DNA of 64,000 nt from assembly GCF_024623325.1 (NCBI RefSeq), contig NZ_JANJZD010000013.1, positions 91,816 to 155,815 of the forward strand, given 5' to 3'. Positions 52,608-60,558 of this stretch are shown here, piece by piece. The notes below the pieces were generated by a model. That model ran no database searches. It was not told the origin of the DNA and saw nothing but the letters and a program-made list of their open reading frames with translations. Origin of the DNA: Acetatifactor muris. GTDB lineage: Bacteria; Bacillota; Clostridia; Lachnospirales; Lachnospiraceae. Positions within the stretch are counted from its first letter, which is position 1. Every line of letters starts with the position of its first letter. A program made the translations under genes and the position numbers.

Positions 52608-54803
52608 TCAGATTCCCTTTTCAGCATAGAACATTTTCCGTAAAGTACAGATATCCCTGGGTAAAGTATCCCTGTCCTCTCTGTCATGCAGCTTCCTGAC
52701 CCAGGAGTAGTATTCGTTGGCCAGCGGTGTGGTGAGTGCGGAAGTTTTGCTGATATAGCCTTTTCTGACTGCCTCATGAGACACACTTCTCATAAACTTC
52801 CAGAAATTATAGTAGGAGAGCTTTATCTTTGTCATATATCCCCCGCTGTCCTCAATGACAAATCCCTCGATTTTGCGTCCGTGATACTCATAATCCGATT
52901 CCATAATGTCGTAATACCAGTCATAAAACTCCTGCCAGTTGGCAATTTCATATGCCCTTTCTTTGGCTTCCAGGCCGAAGAGCCCTGCCGTGTGACACAG
53001 ATCATCATACCCATATCTGGCAAATTCCATCTGGTTATAGACAATATCCAGCAGAAACAATCTGCTCTCAGAATAGTCAATGATATGCGGGTCATGTTCC
53101 ATATCAACGCATTCGAAGACAAAGGATACCTCCTTTTCCTTACAGTATTCCTTCATCCGCTCGAGGTTCTCCGGGGTGACCTTTTTCTGCAGCATCTCCT
53201 GAAAGTACCTTGCATATTGGCTGTCAATTGTGGACTTGCTGGCTGCGAACAGGCCATCCTCATATTCATTGTAGCTCACAATCCCCAGGAAACCGTTTTC
53301 TTTCACATATGCAGTCACCGGAAACTTCAGTTTATGTTGCAGCATCTCAAACTTCGTCTCCGGGCGTTCATTGACATTGAAGAATTTATCGTACGCCCGG
53401 GCCGTCACCTTCCCTTTAGCCGTATCAAGGTACAGTCCTCTGGCTTTGGTAGTCTGTGCATCCCAGACTCTGTCATAAAATGCCTTATCTGTATAATTGA
53501 ATGACGAAATATTACCGAATTTCTTCTCCTGTATGTATTTATTGCCGCGCAGGGAAATGATAATGTCTGCAATGGAACTCTCCACAACGCCCTGCGCTTC
53601 CTGCATTTCCGGCGTTTTATATACTTCGTTCTCCAGTTCAGTACAGTGAATTCCCGATTCGTCCACCTGTACACAGCGAAGACAGCCTCCGTATTCCACC
53701 TGTCCCTCAAGGTTGAACACTCTGTCGTTCACCATCGTGGGCATCTGTTTCGTGTTCCGGTGTCCGTGAATTTGATAACAGTTGTCCGGTGTCGTATCAA
53801 AAAAAGTCTCCGCTACCTTTTCGAAATCATCATAATTTCCCACACCCTTAATCATCTGTTCCGTGGCCACGAGAGATAAGTTCTGCGGCAGTGTACTCAG
53901 TCCCGCATGGGTAACCAGATAGATAATTTCACCGTATTTATAATAAGCGCACTGTCCGAATTTCCTGTACAGCTGCCTTACATCCTTCTTGTTGATTCCC
54001 GCCGCGTCCAGTGCAGGCTTTGTGATAAGTTCAAATTCTTTCGATCTTCCCGTACAGTCATTTGCCCACAGCCAGAGCCACCGCTCATGGTTCCCCTCCA
54101 GCATCAGCACATTTTTCCTGTTCATGATGGAGATAAGAAACTTTACCACCTCCGCATTTTCGACGCCCCTGTCAATGTAATCTCCCACAAAAATGTACAT
54201 CTCATCATCCTTCAGCCCGCCGTTGTCTTCCAGATATCTCTGGAGAACAGTATTACAGCCGTGAATATCGCCGATATGATGTATTTTCCTGTAGTTGGAC
54301 ATGTCAAACAATTTCAGCCAGATAGTGTCCAGTTCGTCCGGCCGAATCACTTTGATTCCGGAAGGAATTTTCTGCGTTCTGAATCGGGAGTACATATTGT
54401 CAATGACCTCTTCCGGCACCTTCTTAAAAGTCTCCCTGCCCGCATTTCTTCTCTTCACCTCTTCAATGGGAATATCTGTGAAATCCACACAGTAAATTCG
54501 ATACCTGTATGTCTCGCACATCTCCCTATACCGGTTCATCTCACTGGTCTTGGAATTTGTCGCGTCGATTACCGTAAAGTCACCTCTCTGCATCCTGATT
54601 TCCAGGATACTGAACAATGTCTTCCACACTGTGCCGTCGTTGCTCTGGCTGATACCTTCCGAACCGTCCGCCAGCATCACCGGACTCTGGCACAACAACC
54701 GGATATCGTCCGCTGACAATGTATAAGGTTTCAAGCCATGCTGTTCAATCCAGGTAGACTTTCCACAGCTGGCCGAGCCTCTTAATAAAAGTAAAATTCT
54801 CAT
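52608..54803 (-). CDS. Three-domain RNA repair enzyme: kinase, phosphatase, RNA ligase
   Basis: 731 residues that join the three activities needed to heal and seal cut RNA. Kinase, 1-165: Walker A GSASCGKST (9-17) and VIDATN. Phosphatase, 172-400: metallophosphoesterase motifs GDIHG (178-182), GDYIDRG (207-213), GNHE (237-240), HAG (299-301), HGH (346-348). Ligase, 410-731: KFFNVNE ahead of the nucleotidyl-accepting lysine in KENGFLG (Lys501), then FECVDME, IEGFVIE and KIKLS, all steps of a T4 Rnl1/Trl1-type RNA ligase. No residue looks missing. Bacterial Pnkp is similar in layout but is usually paired with the methyltransferase Hen1; no hen1 is next to this gene. AGGAG precedes the ATG. It is transcribed alone, against the GGDEF gene. 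Confidence 0.9.
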   Translation of the reverse strand: MRILLLLRGSASCGKSTWIEQHGLKPYTLSADDIRLLCQSPVMLADGSEGISQSNDGTVWKTLFSILEIRMQRGDFTVIDATNSKTSEMNRYREMCETYRYRIYCVDFTDIPIEEVKRRNAGRETFKKVPEEVIDNMYSRFRTQKIPSGIKVIRPDELDTIWLKLFDMSNYRKIHHIGDIHGCNTVLQRYLEDNGGLKDDEMYIFVGDYIDRGVENAEVVKFLISIMNRKNVLMLEGNHERWLWLWANDCTGRSKEFELITKPALDAAGINKKDVRQLYRKFGQCAYYKYGEIIYLVTHAGLSTLPQNLSLVATEQMIKGVGNYDDFEKVAETFFDTTPDNCYQIHGHRNTKQMPTMVNDRVFNLEGQVEYGGCLRCVQVDESGIHCTELENEVYKTPEMQEAQGVVESSIADIIISLRGNKYIQEKKFGNISSFNYTDKAFYDRVWDAQTTKARGLYLDTAKGKVTARAYDKFFNVNERPETKFEMLQHKLKFPVTAYVKENGFLGIVSYNEYEDGLFAASKSTIDSQYARYFQEMLQKKVTPENLERMKEYCKEKEVSFVFECVDMEHDPHIIDYSESRLFLLDIVYNQMEFARYGYDDLCHTAGLFGLEAKERAYEIANWQEFYDWYYDIMESDYEYHGRKIEGFVIEDSGGYMTKIKLSYYNFWKFMRSVSHEAVRKGYISKTSALTTPLANEYYSWVRKLHDREDRDTLPRDICTLRKMFYAEKGI

Positions 54804-54875
54804 GATATTATCTCCTGATATTATCTCCGTAAATGTTCTTACAAAATCTTCTCCTGCGGAACAGTTTCCGGCCCT

Positions 54876-55775
54876 CTATATTTTCTCCTGAGATTGCAGC
54901 AACTGCGCAATCAGATGTTCCACTTCCTGCAGCTGCTCCCTGGAACTTTCCCTGTGACTCTGCTTACGGTACTGAGAAGGAGACATTCCCTTCATGGCAT
55001 GGAAGGCCTTCGTAAATACCAGCGCATCTCTGTATCCGCATGACAAAGCAATACTTTCTATTGGATAAGATGTGGAATCAAGCAGTTCCCTGGCCTTTGT
55101 AATGCGGAACGTGGTAAGAAACTGTTGGGGGGACATCCCCAGATAATTCTGGAATAGTGTATAGAGGTAGCTTCTGTTGATACATACATAATCTGCCACG
55201 TCCGTCACCTTGATGGGATTGCAGTAATTGCTCTGGATAAAGGACACCGCCTTCTTTACATACTGGTTTCCCTTATCCTCTTCATCCTTTGCCACCACCC
55301 CGGCGCTCTGGGCCAGAATGGACAGAAATACACCCAGCTGTCCATTCCGGCGAAGATCATCGGCCACACCGAAAGTATTGTGTTCCATCATATCCCGGAC
55401 TATGGAATAAAGCTCCTGATCCCTCTCGCAGGAGAAGATGGGATGTCTTCCCGACAATCCCATGGAATTCAGATATTCTCCTGCACGGCTGCCGCCGAAT
55501 CCCACCCACAGATAGCTCCATGGTTCCTTCTCGTCTGCCTGATAAAAAGCAAGCTCATTGGGCTGAATCAGAAAGCCATAGCCCGCCTCCAACCGGTATT
55601 CCTTATCGTGAAACCGGAAAATTCCCTTACCGCTGAGTACATAGTGAATCAGATAATGGGGTTTGGAAGCCGGGCCAAAACTGTGGAGGCTTTCTGTCTG
55701 AGAACAGCCGCAGCAATTTACATACAGACTTCCGACTTTATCGTTCTCAAAGTCCAGCTTAAACGCCTTCTCCAT
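54876..55775 (-). CDS. AraC-family transcriptional regulator with cupin sensor
   Basis: 299 residues: an N-terminal cupin-like sugar-sensing domain (LIHYVLSGKGIFRFHDKEY) and a C-terminal AraC domain with two helix-turn-helix units (VTDVADYVCINRSYLYTLF and IESIALSCGYRDALVFTKAF). It is cytoplasmic, in the class of arabinose- or melibiose-type regulators. It lies 23 bp after the aldo/keto reductase gene in the same direction, so it may control that gene and itself. Ligand unknown. Confidence 0.93.
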   Translation of the reverse strand: MEKAFKLDFENDKVGSLYVNCCGCSQTESLHSFGPASKPHYLIHYVLSGKGIFRFHDKEYRLEAGYGFLIQPNELAFYQADEKEPWSYLWVGFGGSRAGEYLNSMGLSGRHPIFSCERDQELYSIVRDMMEHNTFGVADDLRRNGQLGVFLSILAQSAGVVAKDEEDKGNQYVKKAVSFIQSNYCNPIKVTDVADYVCINRSYLYTLFQNYLGMSPQQFLTTFRITKARELLDSTSYPIESIALSCGYRDALVFTKAFHAMKGMSPSQYRKQSHRESSREQLQEVEHLIAQLLQSQEKI

Positions 55776-55798
55776 ACAGAAAACCGCCTTTCAGAAAT

Positions 55799-56935
55799 TT
55801 ACAGAACAAATTCTTTTTTGTCCAGGTCTTCCTGCACCTTTACAAGGTCTTCCCTGATATGCAGATTCTGCGGACAGACTTTCTCACACTTGCCGCATTT
55901 GATACAGTTTTTCGCCTGTTTTGCGTCACCCAGTCCGTTTTCCCAGCTGTTTTTAATCATATTGTAATTCTGGTACATATGATAGGTATTCCATGCTCTG
56001 AAATTCCCGGGAATATCTACCCCTGCCGGACAGGGCATACAGTAGCTGCATCCCGTACATCCGTTTTTCACACGGCTGTTAATCAGTGCCACAACCTCGT
56101 CAATGGTCTTGTTCTCTGTCTCCGAAAGCGGCTGAAAATCAGCAAATGTCTTCAGATTATCCTCCACCTGTTCCATGGTGGACATACCGCTCAATATCAC
56201 CTTGACATTGGGCAGACTTCCCACCCAGCGCAGGGCATAGGAAGCTATGGAGGCTTCCGGATTCAGCGCCCGGAATTTCTCCGTAATATCATCGGCAAAG
56301 GTGGCCAGAGAGCCGCCCTTGACCGGCTCCATAATCACCAGGGGAATCTTTTTCTCTTCGGTAAGTTTATAACCCTTTAACCCTGCCTGAGTGTCCGTAT
56401 CCATGTAATTCAGCTGAATCTGACAGAAATCCCAGTCTCTGAAGCACAGAATATCCTCAAAAGCTTCATAATTATCATGGAATGAAAATCCCAGATATTT
56501 AATCTTGCCCTCTGCCTTCAGGCCTTCCAGATATTCCACCACACCCAAATCTACCATCTGATGAAATTTTTCTTTGTTCATGGCATGCATCAGGTAAAAG
56601 TCTATGTAGTCTGTCTGCAGTTTTCCCAGCTGCTCCTGGAACAGTTTCGCTGCGTCTTCCTTTACCTGCACATTCCAGCAGGGCAGCTTTGTGGCCAGAT
56701 AAAAGGAACTCCTGTCATACTTGCGCAGGGCCTTCCCCACAAAGGTTTCACTTTTCCCCCCATGATAAGGATATGCAGTATCAATGTAATTTACCCCTGC
56801 CGCAATCGCTCTGTCCAGCATCCGCTCTGCTTCCGGCTCGTCTATCTCACCGTCAGCAGTCACCGGGAATCTCATGCACCCAAATCCCAGAAGGGATGTC
56901 TCAATTCCCAGCTTTTCCATTTTTTTCTTTGTCAT
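55799..56935 (-). CDS. Aldo/keto reductase with C-terminal 4Fe-4S ferredoxin domain
   Basis: 378 residues from the ATG at 56935 (AAAAGGAGAG upstream). An NADPH-dependent barrel with the catalytic tetrad in NYIDTAYPYHGG (Asp, Tyr), LATKLPCW (Lys) and YLMHAMN (His), followed by two iron-sulfur motifs: GCSYCMPCPAG and CIKCGKCEKVCP. This extended form is common in anaerobic Clostridia and Bacteroides and may link sugar or aldehyde reduction to ferredoxin. First gene of a pair with the AraC regulator. Confidence 0.92.
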   Translation of the reverse strand: MTKKKMEKLGIETSLLGFGCMRFPVTADGEIDEPEAERMLDRAIAAGVNYIDTAYPYHGGKSETFVGKALRKYDRSSFYLATKLPCWNVQVKEDAAKLFQEQLGKLQTDYIDFYLMHAMNKEKFHQMVDLGVVEYLEGLKAEGKIKYLGFSFHDNYEAFEDILCFRDWDFCQIQLNYMDTDTQAGLKGYKLTEEKKIPLVIMEPVKGGSLATFADDITEKFRALNPEASIASYALRWVGSLPNVKVILSGMSTMEQVEDNLKTFADFQPLSETENKTIDEVVALINSRVKNGCTGCSYCMPCPAGVDIPGNFRAWNTYHMYQNYNMIKNSWENGLGDAKQAKNCIKCGKCEKVCPQNLHIREDLVKVQEDLDKKEFVL

Positions 56936-57095
56936 GTCGTTCTCTCCTTTTCTTTTTAACGTCCCCGTGTCTGACATTTCGGCACCACAGGACACTTTGT
57001 ACTCCTTAATCCATCGGAATGACCGCACATTCCGACTGTCATTACGCCTGCTCCGACCTTGTCTGCCAAAGCATAAATTCGGCTTCCCGCCGCAT

Positions 57096-58292
57096 TCATT
57101 TTACAAGCAATCCCTCGCTGTCAAATTCCACACCAAAATCCCGGCTGAATTCATTGATTCTGTCCAGAATCCGCTGCGCCTCGCCGCCCTCGGCCGGAGT
57201 CGGCTTGTAATCATTCCGACTGGACACAGAACTGACAGAACATGGAATGACTTTGATCTCCCTGTCTTCCTGCTTTATACCGTCTGTGAAGGTAAATGTC
57301 TGCTGAAAAATCATACAATCCTTATCCGGAGGGTTCCGATTGGCCCCGAAGCAAAAATTGCCCAGACTGTAGACGATATATTTTCCCTGGTATTCCTCAA
57401 TTCCCTGCAGCACATGGGGATGATGCCCGATTACCAGGTCCGCCCCCCAGTCGATACACTTTCTGCCCAGGCTTTTCTGATAATCCTCCGGATAGTATTC
57501 CCTCTCTGTTCCCCAGTGACAGCAGGTAAAGACCAGATCCGCACCCTCTTCCCGCAGCTGTGCAATTCCTTCTTCCAGGAATTTTTCCACCCCGTATCCC
57601 TGTCCCACTTCATTGACTGATACAATGCCGATATGTATCCCCTTTACTTCATACATGCAGTACTTGTCGTCATAGGCATAGAGGATTCCGGCTTCTTCCA
57701 GAGCCGCCACCGTGTCCGCCGTGCCCTGTTCCTTATAGTCAAGCCTGTGATTATTTCCCATACTGACAGCTTCCACACTTCCTGCCGTCAATATGTTCAC
57801 ATATTCCGGGTCCCCGGAAATGCAGTATGTCTGCTCTTCCCTTCCATCCTCCGACCGGGTCAGCGGGCCTTCCAGATTCACCAAAGTCAGATCATCCGCA
57901 CTGAAAATATCTGCCACATTTTCGAAAAAATAACTGTCTCCCACACCCTGATCATAGGTCTGTCGAAAGGAAACCTCATACCCCTGTCCCCGATAATTCC
58001 CCATGGTCACATCGCCTGCGGCAGAAATCGTGATATTCACTTCCTCCGGCCCGGTTTCTGCAGCTTCCGGCATTTCAGCAGCACTGTCAGATACCTCTCC
58101 ATCACCCATATCTCCAGAAAGACTTCCATCTGCGGAAACCGGAATTTCCCCATTGTCCGGCTCTTCTGTCTCCTTCAGCTCAGTGGGAGAAATCCACATC
58201 ACCGATGCGGACTCGCTCTCCTGGTTTCCACATGCCGTCAGCATGAACATCACTGACAGCAACACTGAAAACCCGGTCTTCTTTATTCCCAT
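57096..58292 (-). CDS. CapA-family lipoprotein (poly-gamma-glutamate synthesis type)
   Basis: 398 residues with a lipoprotein signal (FMLTACGNQ, Cys near residue 21), a Glu/Ser-rich linker to about 90, and the metallophosphatase-like CapA domain: VTMGNYRGQGY, NLEGPLT, MGNNHRLDY, CCHWGTEREYYP and IGHHPHVLQGIE. CapA-family proteins are linked with poly-glutamate capsule or with envelope upkeep; no capB or capC is nearby, so capsule synthesis is not supported here. It lies 14 bp after the DUF3784 gene, in a run of envelope genes (LCP, DUF3784, CapA). Confidence 0.9.
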   Translation of the reverse strand: MGIKKTGFSVLLSVMFMLTACGNQESESASVMWISPTELKETEEPDNGEIPVSADGSLSGDMGDGEVSDSAAEMPEAAETGPEEVNITISAAGDVTMGNYRGQGYEVSFRQTYDQGVGDSYFFENVADIFSADDLTLVNLEGPLTRSEDGREEQTYCISGDPEYVNILTAGSVEAVSMGNNHRLDYKEQGTADTVAALEEAGILYAYDDKYCMYEVKGIHIGIVSVNEVGQGYGVEKFLEEGIAQLREEGADLVFTCCHWGTEREYYPEDYQKSLGRKCIDWGADLVIGHHPHVLQGIEEYQGKYIVYSLGNFCFGANRNPPDKDCMIFQQTFTFTDGIKQEDREIKVIPCSVSSVSSRNDYKPTPAEGGEAQRILDRINEFSRDFGVEFDSEGLLVK

Positions 58293-58306
58293 ATTTCAAC
58301 TTCCTG

Positions 58307-58615
58307 TTACCTTTTTTTCAATAATTTCTTTTCAATTTTGCCATAGATTATTACCACAAGTACAGCTTCCCCGATCAAAAGCAATGTGGATACTCCGCTG
58401 ACCCAGCCCCCGAAGACAGCGCCGACAAATAAGGTAATCTCCGCAGCCACACCAAATCCTATCACCAGATAGCCGCAGTACTTATTGTACATTTTTATAT
58501 CTACCACTTCAATGGGGCGTTTATTGAACACCTTGTTCCTCTCCTCGCTGCTCAGGATTTTTGCACCTGTGCTGAAGCACATCACTGCCACAAAAGCCAA
58601 TAAAATTACATCCAT
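58307..58615 (-). CDS. DUF3784 small membrane protein
   Basis: 102 residues with three hydrophobic helices: at the N-terminus, about 48-70 and about 76-95, and a basic C-terminus (KIEKKLLKKR). The order and length fit DUF3784, of unknown function. AGGAGAAG precedes the ATG. It is tightly placed between the LCP gene (11 bp) and capA (14 bp), so all three are probably one transcript. Confidence 0.85.
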   Translation of the reverse strand: MDVILLAFVAVMCFSTGAKILSSEERNKVFNKRPIEVVDIKMYNKYCGYLVIGFGVAAEITLFVGAVFGGWVSGVSTLLLIGEAVLVVIIYGKIEKKLLKKR

Positions 58616-58626
58616 TTTCGCTTCTC

Positions 58627-60255
58627 CTATTCTCCGTATATTTTTTCCTTCAGATACCTGATATTTGTATCGAAGTCTACTTCCAGAACCGCCATTTTAC
58701 GGATGGTCGCATTACTGTAAGTCCCCGGCTGCGGAATACTGTCCGACACAATGTCGTAAGTAAGCAGCTTCCCCGCCATCAGACTCAGCCGGAAGCATTC
58801 ATACTGTGTCAGATTGGTGGTCAGATTCGGCAGAAGTCCGTCCATCAGCTCCCCCGCATTTGTCAACATTACTGACGGCACCTTTTTTATTACAGCCGTC
58901 AGAACCTTCCTCTGACGGTCCGTCCGCCCAAAGTCCGTCCCCAGATAGCGGTTCCTGCTGTAAGCCAGGGCCTGGGGGCCGTTCAGGTGTACCAGTCCGC
59001 TCACTGAGGTATCCATATTGTCCGTTCCCTGCGGCCGATTGGTCAGCATATTATATTCCACCAGATAGCCGTTGACATATTCTATCTCCTCGCTGGTCAG
59101 CTCCAGCTCAATGCCGCCCACCGTATCTATCAAATTGGCAAACCCCTCAAAGTTTACCAGCACGTAACGATTCACCGGTATATCAAAGTTCTTCTCCACC
59201 GTCTCCATCAAAAGCTCCGCCCCGCCGAACGAGTACGCCGCATTTAACCGGTTGTCATCATGTCCGGGAATCTCCACGTACATATCCCGCAGAAGCGAAG
59301 TCAGATAAATTGTTTTGGTCTTGCTGCTGACAGACAGCAAAATCATGGCATCGGAACGCCCGTCCGCCCCGTTTTCCCGGGAGTCATTCCCAATCAGCAG
59401 AATATTGACCACGCCGTCCTCCTGCATGGGCTTCTCTGAGAAAGAAGCAATCTCCCGATAATTCATCTTCCCGTATACCACACCCACTATCTGGTACAGT
59501 CCAACGCCCAGCAAGGCTGCCAGAACAGCCACAACAGCCAGGAACTTTGCCAGCCGGAATTTCTTTTTCTTCTTTTTCTGAGCCTTTGAAGACTTCGAAA
59601 CCTTTTTTGCCATCTGCACATCCTCCCGGGGAACCTGTCTCTGTACTTCAGGGCGCTTTTTCTTCCTGCCTGTTCCATTTTGTCCCTGATTTCTGCGGAC
59701 GCCGGCATGACTACCAGATATTTGACCAGTATGAGTATGGCCTTTTCTGTGATGTATCAGTTGTTCACAATCCCAGTCTTCATCCTGTGGCTCGCTGTCT
59801 CCGTAATCCCAGTCCGCTTCCTGTGACTCACGGTTTCCGTAATCCCAATCCGCTTCCTGCGGCTCGCTGTCTCCGTAATCCCAGCCCGCTTCCTGCGGCT
59901 CTCTGTCTCTGTAATCCCAGTCCGCTTCCCGCGGCTCGCTGTCTCCGTAATCCCAGCCCGCTTCCTGCGGCTCTCTGTCTCCGTAGTCCCAGTCCGCTTC
60001 CCGCGGCTCACGGTTTCCGTGATCCCGGTACACATCCTGTCTGCTCTGGTTTCCATCGACCGGCCTTTCATTCCTCTGCATTTGCCTTCTGTAAACCTGA
60101 CCGTCTCCCTGCACATTACCACGCTTCTGCCCTTCTTCCGGCCGCTCCTTCCGTCTCCCGTGCTGCGTCGTGCCGATGATATCAAGTTCTTTCTCCAGAA
60201 AAGCCTCCAGCCCCTGCTGGATCTGTTCCATCTCATTATTGCTTTTATTACTCAT
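58627..60255 (-). CDS. LCP (LytR-CpsA-Psr) family cell-wall ligase with repeat-rich N-terminus
   Basis: LCP proteins attach teichoic acids or capsular polymers to peptidoglycan outside the cell. In this 542-residue protein the cytoplasmic N-terminus is long (about 230 residues), with a 12-residue acidic/aromatic repeat from 78 to 163 and then a Lys-rich stretch. A single membrane helix follows (about 230-255), then the LCP domain: LLIGNDSREN, RSDAMILL, SLLRDMYVEIPGH, RLNAAYSFGG and ALAYSRNRYLG with FGRTDRQ. These arginines and aspartates bind the lipid pyrophosphate. The intracellular extension is unusual for the family. Confidence 0.94.
   Translation of the reverse strand: MSNKSNNEMEQIQQGLEAFLEKELDIIGTTQHGRRKERPEEGQKRGNVQGDGQVYRRQMQRNERPVDGNQSRQDVYRDHGNREPREADWDYGDREPQEAGWDYGDSEPREADWDYRDREPQEAGWDYGDSEPQEADWDYGNRESQEADWDYGDSEPQDEDWDCEQLIHHRKGHTHTGQISGSHAGVRRNQGQNGTGRKKKRPEVQRQVPREDVQMAKKVSKSSKAQKKKKKKFRLAKFLAVVAVLAALLGVGLYQIVGVVYGKMNYREIASFSEKPMQEDGVVNILLIGNDSRENGADGRSDAMILLSVSSKTKTIYLTSLLRDMYVEIPGHDDNRLNAAYSFGGAELLMETVEKNFDIPVNRYVLVNFEGFANLIDTVGGIELELTSEEIEYVNGYLVEYNMLTNRPQGTDNMDTSVSGLVHLNGPQALAYSRNRYLGTDFGRTDRQRKVLTAVIKKVPSVMLTNAGELMDGLLPNLTTNLTQYECFRLSLMAGKLLTYDIVSDSIPQPGTYSNATIRKMAVLEVDFDTNIRYLKEKIYGE
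59770..60024 (-). repeat. Coding tandem repeat of 36 bp in the LCP gene
   Basis: About seven units of 12 codons, such as EADWDYGDREPQ, EAGWDYGDSEPR, EADWDYRDREPQ. Units are 80-95 percent alike in DNA and alternate between two sub-types (ADW and AGW), so pairs of units have been copied together. Strand slippage here should change copy number between strains. Confidence 0.9.
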
Positions 60256-60482
60256 GTAAAGTTATATAGTCCTTTCCATGCACCTGTTGTCTCTTTCCAT
60301 TGCTGTCTGTTATATTACCTCGAACTATATCACATATTATAGCATACGTCACGGAAGGAAACATTAAAATTTCGTAAATTCCTTTTATTTTTGTAATTCC
60401 TGAGCGCAAAGCTTCTAAAACTTTCCGTTTTTCCTGTAAAACTGATGAAAATGCAGTACCATATGGCAATTGCATCATAACC

Positions 60483-60511
60483 TTGCTTTTTTTCTGAAAT
60501 CTGTCTACAAT
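60483..60511 (+). promoter_or_regulatory. Promoter of the 5'-nucleotidase gene
   Basis: TTGCTT (60483-60488), 17 bases, TACAAT (60506-60511), 47 bp before the ATG. The rest of the 303-bp gap from 60256 is AT-rich and holds the leftward start region of the LCP gene (TATAAT-like at about 60335-60340) and no gene. Confidence 0.7.
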
Positions 60512-60558
60512 AGCAGTAACAATGTATCTTTAAGCCTATTACCGGACAGGAGACAATT

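Noticed and set aside
57096..58292. CapA as evidence of a poly-gamma-glutamate capsule locus
   Set aside because: No capB, capC or capE-like genes are nearby; CapA-type proteins often stand alone.
59770..60024. CRISPR array
   Set aside because: The 36-bp units are tandem without spacers and keep an open reading frame inside the LCP gene.
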